Assembly: GCA_014549065.1 (NCBI GenBank)
Contig: JACDOX010000023.1
Coordinates: forward strand, 4,352,808 to 4,416,807
Direction: 5' to 3'
Origin: Cardinalis cardinalis
Taxonomy: Eukaryota; Chordata; Aves; Passeriformes; Cardinalidae
Length of the DNA stretch: 64,000 bases
In this document: one piece after another, positions 44,016 through 58,612 of the stretch
Position numbering within the stretch: the first letter of the stretch is position 1
Layout of the letters: every line of letters begins with the position of its first letter
Program-made: the position numbers and the translations under genes
The notes under the pieces: model-generated
Told to the model about the DNA's origin: nothing
The model's database searches: none
What the model saw: the letters and a program-made list of their open reading frames with translations, nothing else

Positions 44016-44141
44016 AAACTTGATATATTCTGAAGGATGAATTTTTAAAGATNAGTANCTCCCCTCTGTAAATTAGCCCATTATCTCAATGCAAGATATC
44101 TGTATCTAGCAAGTGATAGAATTCTAGTAACAAGGCATTTT
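44016..44141. repeat. 126-bp direct repeat, copy 2
   Basis: Same orientation as copy 1 and offset by 3228 bp. Contains N at two positions. Just upstream (about 43868-43967) is an unrelated local repeat in which (tc)taaaatc and ctttcaaca(g/c)tattga recur. Confidence 0.92.
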
Positions 44142-47100
44142 TCTGACCAGCACAGACAACCTGATTTTTAAACAAAACTAAAAGAATTATTTTTTTCAAA
44201 TGCACTGGAGGAAAAAAAAAAAAGGTGGGTAGCTGTATTTGTGTAAAATCCCCTCCCTGCTTCCCCTCCCTGTATTTTGTAGAGGAACAAACCTCTTATC
44301 TTGGATGTTTAAATTCCACAAACCCAACAACAATGGAGTGCTCATCCCTGTGACGTCTGAATTTCCTGTGTGGCTCAAACCCCTCCTAAGTGAAATATCC
44401 TTTATCACAGACCAGACNCTCTTGAAGTTGCAAGAAATCCCGGTAAGATGGTGGGACAGTTTTTTATATCGCTGCTGAAATCTGTTCAAGGCCAGCTGAG
44501 AGAGGCACATGTGGGCTGGCTACTCCTCCCTTGTGAGGTGCAGCACTTTGCATCATCTTCTGCAACCATGAGGGTCCCTGCAGTGAACTGAAGCCTAATT
44601 CTGTTGCCTTTAAAAAAAAGGACCAAAAAGAAAGTGTGCATTATTTTTATTCCTGTGCTGGTGACCACAGCGTTACGCAAGAGTGGAAGGAAGGAAGTGA
44701 AGAAAGTGGGTTGTTGTGCTCTCACTCACATCAACAACTCTCTGGAGCTCCTCAAGCTGCGGAGAAGGGCATCTCAAATGTGCCATGAGAGGTAAACAAA
44801 NCTCTGGGTGTATCAAGGATATGGAGGGCAGTATTAATCACATCTCAGGGGACCTCTTTGCCTTTCCAGTTCAGACCCTGTACGCAAACATCAGACGTAT
44901 CAACAGATAAAATATGTTACAAATCAGTGCCATGACTGTGCTTCCAAAGGGGATGAAGCTACTTTACCAAGTAGCTGCNCAGAGTTATGCTTGTTGTATG
45001 AGCCAGCTTTAGCTGCACACAACTTCCACTGGTGTAAGACCTACCTGCTGCATGCCCCAGCTACATTAATTGCTTGTCCTTATCGCTACATAGTTTGCAG
45101 TTCTGCTTCTCCTGACCTCAGACACATTTATTGTAAGAGGGGAGTTGATGCACAAATGGCATGTTTTTCAGCAGTTTGTCTGCTCCTTGAAAGGAAGGTA
45201 GTTTGCTGATTTTTCTACAAAAAATTTCTAATGATACCTGTTTTTCCACAGTAAGAGAATCTCTCTCCTTTTAGCCTTTACATACACTCTTATGGCTCTG
45301 AAATAGGTACCCCTTTAACAGCCCCTGCACAGCTGGACCCTAGTTGTGAGCAAGTGCCTCCCTTTCCACAGAAAGATTTAATTTCATCCTAAAATTAATT
45401 AGGCATGGCCTACAATTAAACATCCAAGCCTCTATCTTCAAAAGTTTTCACCTTGTGCTGCAATCCCCACTCTCCCTCACTGCCAACAGTGCTAGTCCCA
45501 GGATGATGCCTGCCACCTTCCTGGTGGTCCCAGTGAGGAAGAAAGAAATGGAACAGGGATTGTAAGGGTCCACACAGCTCTGGGTGCATTTTGGCTGTTT
45601 TCATTTTAAGTTCAAAGCCTTCTACATGGCAGCTGATTGGGAGGCTTTCCAAAATCTACAGGAGGCTGGGAAGGAATCCAGCATCACAAAGAGAATCCTG
45701 ACAGAAACAGAAGAACTGGCAAATAAGCATATGTGAAACGTACCCCTTTTTGTCACAAGCAGAGGCACTGTTTTCCCAACAAACACCCAATCCATCTGGT
45801 AAAGAACAGCCACTACCTGTCTCTGTGGATATGATCCTTGCTGCCCAGACAAAGGAAGTTTTAAGCAAGCAATCCCTCTACTCTATACATTGCCCTCCTC
45901 TTACTCCATTACCTTTCCAGTGTTGCTACCCTTTTGTAACAGGTTATATTTTTCTGACATCCTAGACCTACAAAATGATAGCGGAGTCATGCAAATAGGT
46001 TCATTTGCAGAGATAAGAATTCATCATGAGCACTGTTTTACAGGACTGGGCCTTATATTTTTCCTTCAACTCTTTGCAACAATTTCTCTCCTGCCAAATC
46101 CCTTTCTGTCTAGATCCTGCTCTTACATTCAGACTCCATTTCCTGTGGCTTTGGTTTGGCTGGAGTTTATACTCTCTTTTTCTTCTTAATCCCTCANCTT
46201 TCTTTTGCAGTATTTTATTTTTGCTTCTCAAGCTCCTAATAGTGTTTCTGTAATCAGATTTCTTCTGCACAGCTTCTGAAAAGGCAACACTGCAGGTCTG
46301 TCTCAGAGCATTAGTTTGCAAGCATTAGAAGAGGCAGAGAAAAACCCTCTGTGTCTAAATCCTGCCATTTAAACACTATAATGGACGATGCTCACAGAAA
46401 GTCCTTTAATTTTTTTTTAAGGGTATCTCAAGTGTCACACACGCTGCAGGCACAGACTTTTTGAGTCAAGGATTTGCACTGACATCGGCGTCTCCTCGAT
46501 TTTCTTCATAAAGNAGCGTGCCCAGCTCTTCCCTGCTATGTCCTTGCCTCTCTCCAGCGGCTGCAATAACACCAGAAGTAATTCAGAGGAGTGAGCAAGA
46601 GGCTCCTGCTTTGTGTGCAGCAGTGAAAAGCCCAAGGACAGAGCAAGGCAGTGCTGCTGGCAGCAGAGCACGGGAACGTTAGCCAGCCCTGGTTACACAT
46701 CCGTCGGTGCAGGAATGGCATACTTTCCTGGTGAGCTGGCAGGTAATAAAGCTTGCATGCTTACACGTCCATTATGAAGAGGCTTATGAAGAGCCTCTCC
46801 TCCCCCAGGAATGCTGGAGCACACATGGAAATGAGTCTGTGGTCGCCCAGCACTTCNCAGGTATCCAGCTGCGCACTCAGCACGCACGGAGCACGCAAAG
46901 CTGTGCCAGCCTCTCAGGCAGAATCCAAATATTCCTGCTTAGAGAAGCAAGATCCTTTTAGCTGGAGCAAAGACAAGGCCCGTTTGCTTTTAGCACTGTT
47001 TGAACCACAGAAAAAAAAAGCTGTTTCTCATTCTCTTCAAAGAAAGATGGTTGCACATATTTCTCCAGGCCCCCAAGGAATATTTTGTCTCCATCTAAAA

Positions 47101-48172
47101 TCCTCCAGATTACTTCACGAGTTTCCTAGCCAGTTTCACATTGATTACTGTTGCTATAACTCCTCCTAAACAGATAAAACATTTCAACTGCTTCAGAGAA
47201 ATGTCCCCTCTCCGCAGTGANGTGTGTAGAAATGCCTCTTGTAACTTCTGAATCTGGCTTATCTTTCCCAGGGGCTGAGGCATGACAATCCTNTGCTATT
47301 CCTCTCCCTGGTGCTTAGAATTGTGCTTCTGCCTTTGGCAAAGGATGAGGGAGGTCAGAATCTTCCCCCATACATTTTGTTGAAGCTACAGTATTTGAGA
47401 CAGGTTATTACTGTTAATATTACTAATTGTTTTAGAACATATTTTTACTGGCTTATAATACTTATGGACTTTATTGTGAATGCTACTACTCCCTTCTAGC
47501 TACTAACTACTCCCTTCAGGCATACTTCCTCTGAAGCAGCAGGTACAGGGTAAATGCTTCAAAACTCAGGAGCTGCTAGGGTTTAGAATGCATGTGATGA
47601 TGATTAGTATTTCCTTCAGGAACTTCATGTTTCTGAGATATTCTTAACATTGGGCTCTTGCATCTGTCAGACACTCAAAACTCCCGTGGGATCTAGGGAA
47701 GTTGCAGTCCAGCCAAGTCCACTTATTCCCACAGTTCACTTTCCACACCTCATTAAAAAAGTGATTCAGCATTTCTCTTCAAAGCCTCAGCAGCCCTGCA
47801 CATTAATAAAGAAACCCTTCAGAAACAAACCCACATATGCTGTTAAGCACATACAGTTCTCTCTGTGGGATTATATGGCAATAAGGAAATATTTTTGGGT
47901 AAAACACCAAAACAGAAAAACATTTTTAAAAAGCAATGCAATACAAATGAGGCCAGCAGCTCCACATGACTCCAAACAACATTCCAAGGTCTTCAAGGAT
48001 TCATCTATGCTTACCAGTTCTGCTACTTTAATTATGCTAACACAGAGCAGCATAATGCCTTTCTGGCACAGCAGCAAGTATACTGGTACAGTTTAGTCCA
48101 GTTACACACATTGAGAGTACATACTTATTTATACCTTTCTATGCAGAGGGCAGATTTTACTGGCTATATGTA

Positions 48173-48213
<41 letters not shown>
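48173..48213. repeat. TATC microsatellite
   Basis: About ten uninterrupted tetranucleotide units. Confidence 0.95.
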
Positions 48214-50710
48214 CAAAAGAAAAATCATATGCTTGTTAATAAAACCTCTGTGTCAATTAGGTATAAGTCCCAACTGAATTCACCTTTACTTGAACTTGCT
48301 TATTTCTCTGTCAGTTCTTCCGGAGTTTTCTTTGNAGATCTCTATATCATGAGCCCCCTTTGCCTTCCCTGCTGCAATTTTTTGTGTGCTGCTGCAGCTG
48401 CCAAACCTCTTCCCAGGTTTGATTCCAGGCTTGACTCCTCCCAGTCCTCTTGCAACATTTTTGGATCAAACCTATGCGTATGATCATCTTCCTCTTCTTT
48501 CCTGTGAGCTGGGTTAACAAACCAGCTGGAGCAGAAGGCCAGCATGAGCCTGGTTATTCCAGCAGGACAGGTGCATGTTAAGCAATACTGTTACCTGCTT
48601 ATTCCTGCATTTTCATATAGAAAGGTAGGGAACAAATACAATTTGAGAGAGGTAGTTTTCTTCTTACCATGAGACAGCCTCACCAGCCTATTTTCCATTG
48701 CAAAGAGGTATCCCTAAGTGCAGATCTTGTTTTTCCCCGTGTAGGTTCTCTCTGAGGCTCTTGCACACTCAGATATATCAAACATTTGAATCAGAAATTA
48801 AAGCCATCCCACAAATCCGGGTAAGGTACCTACATGTGTACATCTATCTTCCCTGCTTCTCTGGTAACAGTGACACAATCACTCCTGACAACAGGAGATC
48901 ACTACTGGAGTAACTCCTCCATGCTTCCTGAAGGGAATCAGCATTCCCTCAAGCCCCTGGGCACACATCAACCAGTCCTTCTCCGAGGCAGTCACAAGCT
49001 GGAGGCAAGAAGGGAGGGAGTCTTTCATCTGAAGTAAAGACAGTCACCATCCCTGAANGCATCTTCATGCCACAGCTGGCACTGGCCACTTGATGAGGAG
49101 TCTGAGAGCCCAGGCTCATGTATTACAAATTATTATGCAGAACTGTCTGTTTATGTTAACCACAGCCTGAATGTCCAGGGAGAAGTCCCACAACTTTTTG
49201 GACTTCCAAACTTTCATGTGATGTCTCTGCTGGTNGTGTCAGCTGCAGAAACAGTTGTATTTTCAAAAGGGAAGCGTGAGAAGGACATTGGAGACCTGCC
49301 TGCATTTCACTGATATCCTCCTTGCAGATGGGGTAGGTACCAGTCTACTGTAAAATATCACTCAGGGAACTAATCTGCAACCCCGGACAGGAAAACTCAC
49401 TTTTGCCTGAAACACTCTCAAGTTTTCATCTCTGGGAGCTGGGGAAGCAAAGGGCTGCACAGTGCTCAGTATGGTGGGTGCTTCATCCCTGATTACTTCA
49501 TGTCAGTCATTTAAACAACCTAAAACAAGGCAAGGACCTAACTGATGTGACTATTAAAGAAAAAAAGCCAAGGTTCAAAATCTGATTTCCTTCATGTTTA
49601 CTCCAGCTGAGTGAGAGCAGCCACACTGCAAACCAGGGTGTCAGGAGCAGGAAACTGAAGCCCTGTATTGGCTGAAACATCAGCGTGAATCCCGCACTGA
49701 CCCAGATCACAAAGATTAAAGGCAACACAATCCCTGAAGTAATGAAGTGGCNAAGTGGATAGGACTAATGACAGTGTGATACTTGGGTTATGGCTTGTGT
49801 GCAGTAAAGAGGAACTCTTTGGATAACTGATGAATTTATTTGTTCCCCTTTTCCTCAGCCTCTCCAGAACCAGCACTCACAGTCTCACAGAGTCTTGATN
49901 CTGCCAACAATCCAGAGAGGGACACTAAATGTCAGAAATGCAGTACTAAAATGGCTTAACTTTGTCCAATCAGTGGCTTGCTTTTTTTTTTTTTAATTTA
50001 TTTACACCATAAGCTATTTAGCTGAGGCAGGGACAACTTATTTTTGTGGATTTGCATACAGGATTCAAACCCCAACTCTTATATTCCAATGAAGCATTTG
50101 TAGGTGCTTCCATAAAAGAAGTAAAGTGAAAAATCCTTCAGTGAGAAAGTCTAATGATTACTGAGAAGAGCAGTAATCCAAGGATAAGTGACATCTAGTA
50201 CAGCTCTGTGGCAGTGACAGAGACAGCAAATAAGGCACTAACAGCACGTGTTAGCAAAGGAGCAATTACAGCACCAGCAGCTGTGGGTGAATGTGCAATC
50301 TCTGTAGAAAGCCCTGGGACCCTATCTCATGGGTTTGGCAGCAAAACCCAACGAGACACTGAGCTCCCCAAGTGCTGCACAAGAATGAAGATGGCAAAGC
50401 AAGTCAGACATGGTTGTGGGTCACTTCAAACTGCAGGCAGCCCCTAAATACACCACACTTGTTAAACCTAAGTCCAGGCAAGCAGCAGCAGCGTGAGCTC
50501 AATGTGGCAATGGTGCTTGAGGGACTCAGACACCACAACAGTGGCTGCCACAGCTGCACTCAGGCTGAGAAAGTGCTTCACAGGGAGCTGCCACTGCAAA
50601 ACTCCTGTTCCATTTTCATGTGAGTGGGACTAGGCTGCAAGGGATGTCATGCAGTGAGAGAGACTCCATGTCAAAATTAGATGCCATAAAGGATTGGGAA
50701 AGTGGAATTT

Positions 50711-50723
50711 CCCCCCCCCCCCC
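50711..50723. repeat. C13 homopolymer
   Basis: Thirteen consecutive C followed by TTTTG; length is prone to sequencing error. Confidence 0.9.
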
Positions 50724-53700
50724 TTTTGTTTAGGAAGAAACAAATCACAGAAAACAGTGTCTCGTACCAGGGCCATCATCTTGGGAGACAGAGTGGCAGT
50801 TTTGGAGCACCTCTGTGGTCAGCTTCTGCACCTCTGAGCCCCAGGAGCATGGCAGGTGGCAGGGCTTGGGGTCCACCCAGGCACAGGGGCACTGGGAAGC
50901 CTTGGGCTATGGCTTTGTAGCTGGATACCCCTGTATTACTGCCTGCATCTCCTCTAAATCTCCTTACAGACTAATTACTTGGGAGATCCCTCTAAACACT
51001 GCAGGAAAGTGCCTCCTCCTAGGCATTAATATGGCTGCCAGCCCTGTACATGCAGCTGCTTTGTAACCAAAGGAGTGAAGACTGCAATTAGTTGCTCATC
51101 TTTCAGGCCTTTATTTTGAAGAAGGTAACACTCCCAGTTACAACCAAAATGATTAAGACACAAGAAACTGCAGAGCTGATGAGTAAATAATAACCATATG
51201 ACTCATTTCCTAACTCAGAGATGCCTGGAAACTGAAATTAACAAGTCACAGAGCAAAAGGCTTCATCTCTGAAGGGTTTCATCTTGTCTCTTTATTGTAC
51301 ACAAAAACCAAAAGTCTGCAGTGCCTGGGCCTTGTGACAGTGTCTTGCCAAGGCAGTTTATGGAGGAACCTGCACTGTGTTATATTAAGGGCTGTGCCTT
51401 ACAGTGCTTAGAACACACCTTAGAGCAGAGTGGATGGCCAGGGGTCTGCAGTGCACCTTCCTGAGCTGCTGGCACCGTGGGGCTCTCTGTTCCTGGGCTC
51501 TCCTTACTGTCCCAGCTGCAGGTCACCAGTGGTTTGGGCTGTAACCTATGGAAACAGCCAGGTGGATCAGGATGGACCTTANCCCCAGATTTCCTTGCTG
51601 CAAGAAAGCTGAGCTTTAAAGGGTAATTAGAATCTGAATTAGAAGAAACCACCAAGTCAGAGAACCCTGCTCATGCTCATGAGTGAAGGTGGCTGGTCTC
51701 TACCAGCTGCTGACACCAGCCTGCTTTTCTTTGCAAGTATGTCAGTTCACAAATGGGCCTTGAGGATTTAGGAACTAAATTCAATACACTTTGCAAAGCT
51801 TCTGTATCCTTTAAGATGAAAAAAACCCCANTTTTGAGGGTGAGTGGTACATAAGTGCTATACAGTTTGCATTCATCTCTGAGCAGGAAAAAAATGTGTT
51901 AGAATATTTAAACTAATCTGGCATTCTAGAGGGAAGCCTTACCTTGGCTGTACCCACAGAAATTTGTTACAAGAGTAAATACATGGTACAGAAATTATTC
52001 ATCTCACCTTGAAAACTTGCAGTCTGGATTTGGGAGGTTTAGAGATAAAATGTTGAAGCAGGTAAGAAAACTACTTCATCTGAATGTAATTTGAATGTCC
52101 AACAGAATGTCATTGTAGTCCAAATCACCCAAATAAATGACTGCTCAGAAATGAGACTCAGAGAACATTGTTCAGAGTTTCAAATTAAGGAATATAAAAA
52201 ATGGAGAGAGCCTACATTATTCATAAAGGCNGGCCCAGTGAAAGAGCCAAAGAACCTGAGCTTTCAGAAACTTGAGCCAGTAATGATCCTCTGTGCAAAG
52301 CCATTGGACCCCATACATCACTCAGCTGCAGTGGGCTTCAACACACACTGCACAGAAGCCCAGATAAAAAGAGTAAATATTGTAAGAATACAAAAAAATA
52401 AATAACAGACCCGAGCAGCAGAAGATTACTTCCAAACCTATGAATCAGTTCCTTCATTCTTATGTTCCCATAGTGCTCACTTGTTCTCAAGAGTTTATGA
52501 AAAAATAACATCCTTTCAAATTTGAGGAGAACAAACTGTACCAGAACCAGAACCAAAACATTTGGTTTACCTACAATTTCAGCAATTATCAAGTGTGTTA
52601 TTTTTGAGTTAATACAATTATTAACAAGGGCTTTTCAAACATTTTAGGTACTCTGGCAATTCAAAACAGGCACAATATGTACTTGTCTGTATTTGCAGCA
52701 GAAACTAAGACATGTCAGCGTTTTGTTGGCCTCTCTGATTGTGCTCTGGAGCTGCCCCTCTTCTCTGAATTGTGCTCACCTGCCCCTCAGCCTCTCAAAT
52801 GGGCTGAGGTTGCCCCAGGAGTCCCAGCACAAGCAGAAATGGGAGCCCTCCCATCCTTATGCCCTCACCCCAGCTTCTGAACTGAGACCTGCTTTTCATC
52901 TTTCAACGTTTTCCCAATCTGGCCATCCCCCAGTGGTCCTCCCACAGACAGTATTCCAAATCCATTACTTAGCTGCCCTTCAACCATTTTCCAGTTATCA
53001 CCTCTCAAATCTAGGAAGGAGGTCAGCAGCAAGAAAATCACAATTTTTACCTCAAACATGACATTGGCCAAACAACCCGGACCACATCTCTTGCTGACAT
53101 ATTTTCTTTTTCTTTGATTTCATCTGACCATGACTCTAGCTGGCCTGTCATACAGTTGTGTGCCCATTTGTCCCACCTGTATTGCTTCTTTCCTAGATTT
53201 CTGGTGAAATTCCTGGTTTGCACTAGCATGACGTGCATCCATAGCCTGCACAATGCAAGCAAATTAACCTTTCATCCAAGGTGACACAGTTACCTCCCTC
53301 CCTCTCTTTTTGCTGCATCCTTCAGAGGTGGAAAATTTAGCTCAGTTTCACTCCAAAAGTTAGTTGTAATTTCAACATAAACGCCTCATCATCCCCATAC
53401 TGAGAGTTTGCAAGAATGCAAGTGCAGCACATCTGTCAACTGCATCTCCACTCACTGTAGAGGGAGCATAGATCCCTAATTCAGGCACCTTTTGTGCCCA
53501 AGATTAGTTTATATGAATCCATCTGAAATACGTAAGTTATTTAATAATTATTGTATTTCTGTGGGCTTCTCCAGCTCCCAGGAGAATGGGTCTGCAGCCA
53601 TTCTGGAATACAGACAAAAATAACAGTGTGCAGAAGTTGCATGGCTTGTGAAGAAGTGCAGTCTCAAGCCCCTGTAGGAAAACTGCCCTGGACAAGGGGC

Positions 53701-56700
53701 TCTTGGCAGGCTCAGGGTTCTGCATCCCCGAGCCCCACCATCAGATGCAGGCTTCATGGAAAACAAATATACCAGACCTTTAAAAGGGGTGGCNTTGGAT
53801 GCTGAATTTTCCTACCTGAGCAAACAAGTGAGCACGTGATAAGAGCACTTGTTCTCTTATGCACCCCATTACCAATAGTGAGAGGATGTCAATATTCAAC
53901 ATGATGGAGTTTTCTCACCACTGTGGATAGNAGCACTACCTTTGTCTACATTTCTGGGCCCTGGAGTCACATCTGCTTTTTCTTCTGAACACTTATTGTA
54001 TAGTAAGACAGCCAGCACAGCCCAAGGATTTTGTTTTGTTTGTTTAAAACCTGCTTGCAGCCATGAGGTGTTGAAATTCGTACTTTTTTCAGCTGCTGAA
54101 GNAACACTCTTGGATGACATATCACAGGAGTGAGGCCAGATCATTATCAGTGAGAGATATATCATAAAACAAAATAAATGACAAAGAAAAATGGGCCACT
54201 GTAAGAGCAAATAAAAACAGNGCAAGGCAGTAGCATAAGCAAACAAAAAACANGAAAAAAAATACAAGAGCTCACACCACTCTTGCAAGTCACAAAAATA
54301 CTCAAATAAGTGCAGCAGTATTCAGTGGAAACTACACAACAGAACTATAGTCCAGCTGCTTTATTCTGCTCTTACAAGAATGGATCTAATATTAAATATT
54401 GCAGCTCCTTGTTAGAACATGAGGAACTAATGCTGGCTGCACACCATGAATCACAGTGAGTATCTATCTGCAATTAAATTTACTGGACTTTGAACAAACT
54501 GACCTAATAGCTAAAAATACAGTCTAGCTCCTATTTCTAAAATCCCATTTCTGCCCATCCTAACAGTTCAGAGCCAGTGATGGTTTGCTGTGAAGATACC
54601 AGACCCTTCTCTTTCCAAAAGAGATGTGATGCAAGCTCTGACTCATTGGTGTGGACAGATATTCAGGCAGACAGCTCTTTGAGCTATCAGTTCTTAACTT
54701 CTGCATTGCCTGGACATGATGACAGGAATCTAGAAGTTAATTACCTTGCAATTTTCCTTCCTTAAAATTATTTTGTAAGACTGGCTTCTGTCTCCTGCTG
54801 TGAGACTGTGGGAACACCACCACTGCCTGTGTTTGGTCCTGAAAGGCAGTGGCAGTAGCAAGCACTGAAAGATATTATCTTCTTGCTGCCCACAGAGATA
54901 AAGCAAGAGAAAATAAAAAAGGGTGGATTTTAACATCAGAATTACCACACATACCATGGCTTCTCTAAAAGACACAAAGGTTCCCACACTGGAAGTCTGA
55001 TTTAATAGAAATATCATCCAAAGATAAACTGATAAGTGGCTGTATCTAGTTTTGCACGGGCTGCTGTCTAATACCATGCAGCCAAAGCTTATTAGATTGA
55101 AGGATTTCCTACAACACATGTAGATGAACCCCTTACAAGATGAAATTGAGGGGTTTGTCATGCATAAAACCAAATTCCAGCATCCACGTCCACAAGTCAA
55201 GCATGGAAAATTATAATGATTCTCTCATAGTCATGCCACTGCATCCTTTAGAAACTTCACCAAATACTGCTAATCTTGCAACACATTTGGCAATTCAGAT
55301 AGTAGAAATAAAGCAACTCCATAAAGTAGGGATATCCCCAGTATCCATCACATGTATCTTCCTAAATCAGTTGCTTTTGTTTAAAATAACCAGCAGATCT
55401 GACTTGAGAGCACACACTCCTTGAAAGTGAAACAAGTTTTCTCAGAGGAATGCTGCCTCAGAACTTGTGCAAAAGNTATAATTCCATTTAGCTGGCAACT
55501 TCATCTTGACAAGAAGTAAGTACAATTATATTTTCAAAATTTTTTTTGTCTGTGAAAACAAAAAATCCCTATGAGCTCATTAAAAACAAATCATGCTAGA
55601 CAAGACTTCTGCAAAACTCATGGTGGTGGCAGAATTATCTTCATTGTAAGTTGAACACTTTACCTGATACAGTGTCGTAGGAATTTGTAACAAGTGAAAG
55701 AGCTGTAGAGGCAAATTTGAAAAATCTATTTGTTCTCTGATACACTAAATTAACTATGTAAACAAAGTAGCAAGTTTTGTAAGCTTATTTTCCAAACAAT
55801 ACTACATTTTTTTTCCCCTACATCATGCATTGTTTTTGTCTCATTTTCTCTGTTCTCAGACCAGGAGCAGCATTATAGCAAAACAACTAAATTGTGACCA
55901 CAATTGGTAAAGTGCTTTCATTTTGAAAATNATACCCCTATCCTGTCTTGGACTAGGGGGTCATGGTGCTCCACAGAGGGGGTGACCCAATCTGGGATAA
56001 ATCTGAGAGTCAGGATATTATTAGTGCTAATGGCCATTATCTCTTGGGAACACAATTAGGATTAACCACAGACTCACGACCATTCCTGGCCCCCAGGGAG
56101 GAGTCTGGGGAGTAGACAAGGAGGTTTTCAGGAGCAGCCGAGCTCGATCTGCCTCATATGTGACCCTGGAGCTGCCAGCGACCCCTGGGGACAGACCCTG
56201 TGCAAGCTGAGGAACAGCCCCAGTGGTGTTCCCTGGCACAGGGACAGCCATGGTGCCCGGGCTGGCCAGGGCTGGGCACAGCTCCTGCCAGGGCAGAATG
56301 GGGCAGTGGTGCCCAGCCATGCCCAGGGTGGCACTGCCCAAGGTCTCCCTGGCTGCCACCTCCAGTCCCACCCAGACTGACATGCTGATGTGCAAAATGC
56401 AGGTCATGCTATAGCTCACACCAAAACCTGCTGGCAGCTCCTTTTTTTCCTGCTTTCTCAAGGAAGTGAGACTTGCACAATCGCACTGTCTGCCGTCCTG
56501 CCCCTTGGATGAACCCCCACGACAAATCCTGAGTCTGTTGGCCANGTTCAACCACACAAGGGGAGGATTTTATCTTTAAGGGGTCTGAAAGATAAAAGCA
56601 ACTTCTGAATATCACACAAATCTGCCCATGGGTTGTGATGGGGACACCACAGCAGTTCACCACAGCTCCAGCACAAGAGGATCTCTGTGAGAGCTCTCCA

Positions 56701-57955
56701 GCCGCGGGGTTTGTGTCTGCTCAATGTGCAGCCGACCGCAGAGCCAGCCCTAGGACTGCCAGTGTCCTGCCCCAGGAGCACTGGGGAACCAGGGAGGTCA
56801 TGGGGAGTCACCCTGCTCCCCACAATAATCTGTGGTCACTGAGGTGCTGCAGGACCTNGGGAACCTTGGGCACCTACCTTCAGGTCTGCTGCACAGCTTG
56901 TTGGTCCCTTCTTTGTATTAATCTGCAGAAGAAAAATCCCAGTTAAAGTCACAGCAACACAGATAAGTTTGCAAAAAAGGGTTGTCAAGAAGTCAATATT
57001 TTAATGTCTGATAGTTCCAAGTGCATCACACTGGCAGAGCATGGAAACATGAAACTATTCTAACTTCTGATGCTCACATAATCTGGACGTTACCATTCTA
57101 AGACACATTTTAAAGAAATAATTCCACTGCCTTATTATTATTTGGAATTTTATGCTGAACTAGACCCTTAGGCCTATAACTTACATGAAGCAATGGTGAA
57201 AACTAAAGAACTTAAACAGTTTTCCAGTGTTTTCTCTTGTGGAGATGAACTTTGGATCTCTTGTGGAGATGCATCTTTGGAAACCATTAAACCCTAACAC
57301 TGAAGGGAAGGCAGTAAGGGAAATCTGATAAGCACACTAGCATTAGTTTGCAGTTGATAACAACATTTTCTAACTTTGAAAGCATCATAAAAACAGGTAT
57401 TTCCTTGCCTTCTCTATGCCCACCAGTATTTTCTGGAGAGACCTACCCTAATCTCCTGGAAAGCATCACACCTTATGGTAGCAGCCACAGCAGGATGTGC
57501 TCTGTGCCCTTGGGAAACCCAGGATCACCAAATGGACTGGCTGAGGAGGAAGGGAAATGGAAATCTTCTGATTTTAGACAGCACCCATGAGAACAGCATG
57601 TTGCTTCTTTAAATAATTTCATAACTAGAACTGATAATGTATGATTTAGTTTCTGTAAAAGAAGAAATTGGAACCAGCATTACTTTGTTCAGTTCTATTT
57701 ACTTATAAGGGAGGAAAAACATCCTGTGTCCTTGAAAGCAAAAGGAATCACGCAGCAGAAGAGGCAGGCTTTGCTTACAAATCAAATCCCCTTTTTAGCT
57801 AACAATCTGGCCAAAGGTTCTCTTTTCAATTATTTTTATTATTATTATTATTACTGCCAGACTATTGGTGCTTCTATGGCTGCAGTGATCCATTTCTTAC
57901 TGTCCTGTTTCAGTTTCTGTTTTTTCTGCCCCTCCTTCACAGAACAATAAACATT

Positions 57956-58612
57956 TGTCCTGGTTTGGAAAGACAGGTGCCTGCTAAGGAAGGCAGGAGT
58001 GTCTCCTGAAGTGGAAAATGTAAACCTCCTCCCTCTGAATTGTTATAATTTTGAAATTAAGGGGGGCTCTCAGGCAAAGGTATGGAAACAGGAATAACAG
58101 GAATTCNCTCTTTATTAGGGAAGAANATAAAAATAAAATAAAAGAAACAACGCAGTAGTACAAAACAACACTGACAGAGTCAGAATCCAACCTGACACTC
58201 TGTTGGTCAGGGTGTTGGTAGCAGTCCAATTGGAATGTGGCTGCAGCCTTCCTGGAGTGGCAGGTGTGGTTCTGTTGGTGCAGTGATCCTGTAGAAGGGT
58301 GTAGTCTTCCTTTGAAGATCCAGTGGAGAAGACAGCTGCTCCTCTGGGAATCCAGTGGAAAAGGCTGACTGTGGTCTTCCATATCTCAGATTATATCCAG
58401 GTAGGAATGTTTGGCTCCTCCCCCTGGGCAGAGCAGCTCTCAATGGGATGATGTAATTTTTATCAGTCATGCAGTGACAGTCAATGGCCCATTAACGGCA
58501 GATATCTCCCCAGAAGGGTTGTGGAAGAGATAAAGAAAACTGCCCAATTAACAGAAGATAACTGCCCCATCAGATAGGAATAGAATACACTCCCCATTTC
58601 CAACCTAAGACA
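57956..58612 (-). mobile_element. Solo LTR (endogenous retrovirus), copy 1, with target duplication
   Basis: 657 bp from TGTCCTGG to AAGACA, the reverse complement of an LTR that begins TGTCTTAGG and ends CAGGACA. It is flanked by a perfect 5-bp duplication acatt (57951-57955 and 58613-58617), which fixes the ends. In minus orientation it carries ggatataatc (TATA-like) and then AATAAA (plus 58111-58116). It aligns end to end with the copy at 62251-62912 in inverse orientation. Five-bp duplication and general sequence suggest an ERVL-like passerine family. No internal genes. Confidence 0.92.

Larger units (their letters stand above)
38084..57955. other. Intergenic, about 20 kb without a recognised gene
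   Basis: No frame shows a known domain or exon structure. Holds the 126-bp direct repeat (40788 and 44016), a TATC microsatellite (48173-48213), a C13 tract (50711-50723) and a short TTA run near 57837-57853. GC-rich patches around 39.0-40.7 and 56.1-56.9 kb give longer chance frames on both strands. Confidence 0.6.

Noticed and set aside
46001..46321. Lys/Arg-rich minus-strand frame that looks like a coiled coil
   Set aside because: No homolog recognised, no splice or promoter context; composition follows an A+T/purine-rich strand.
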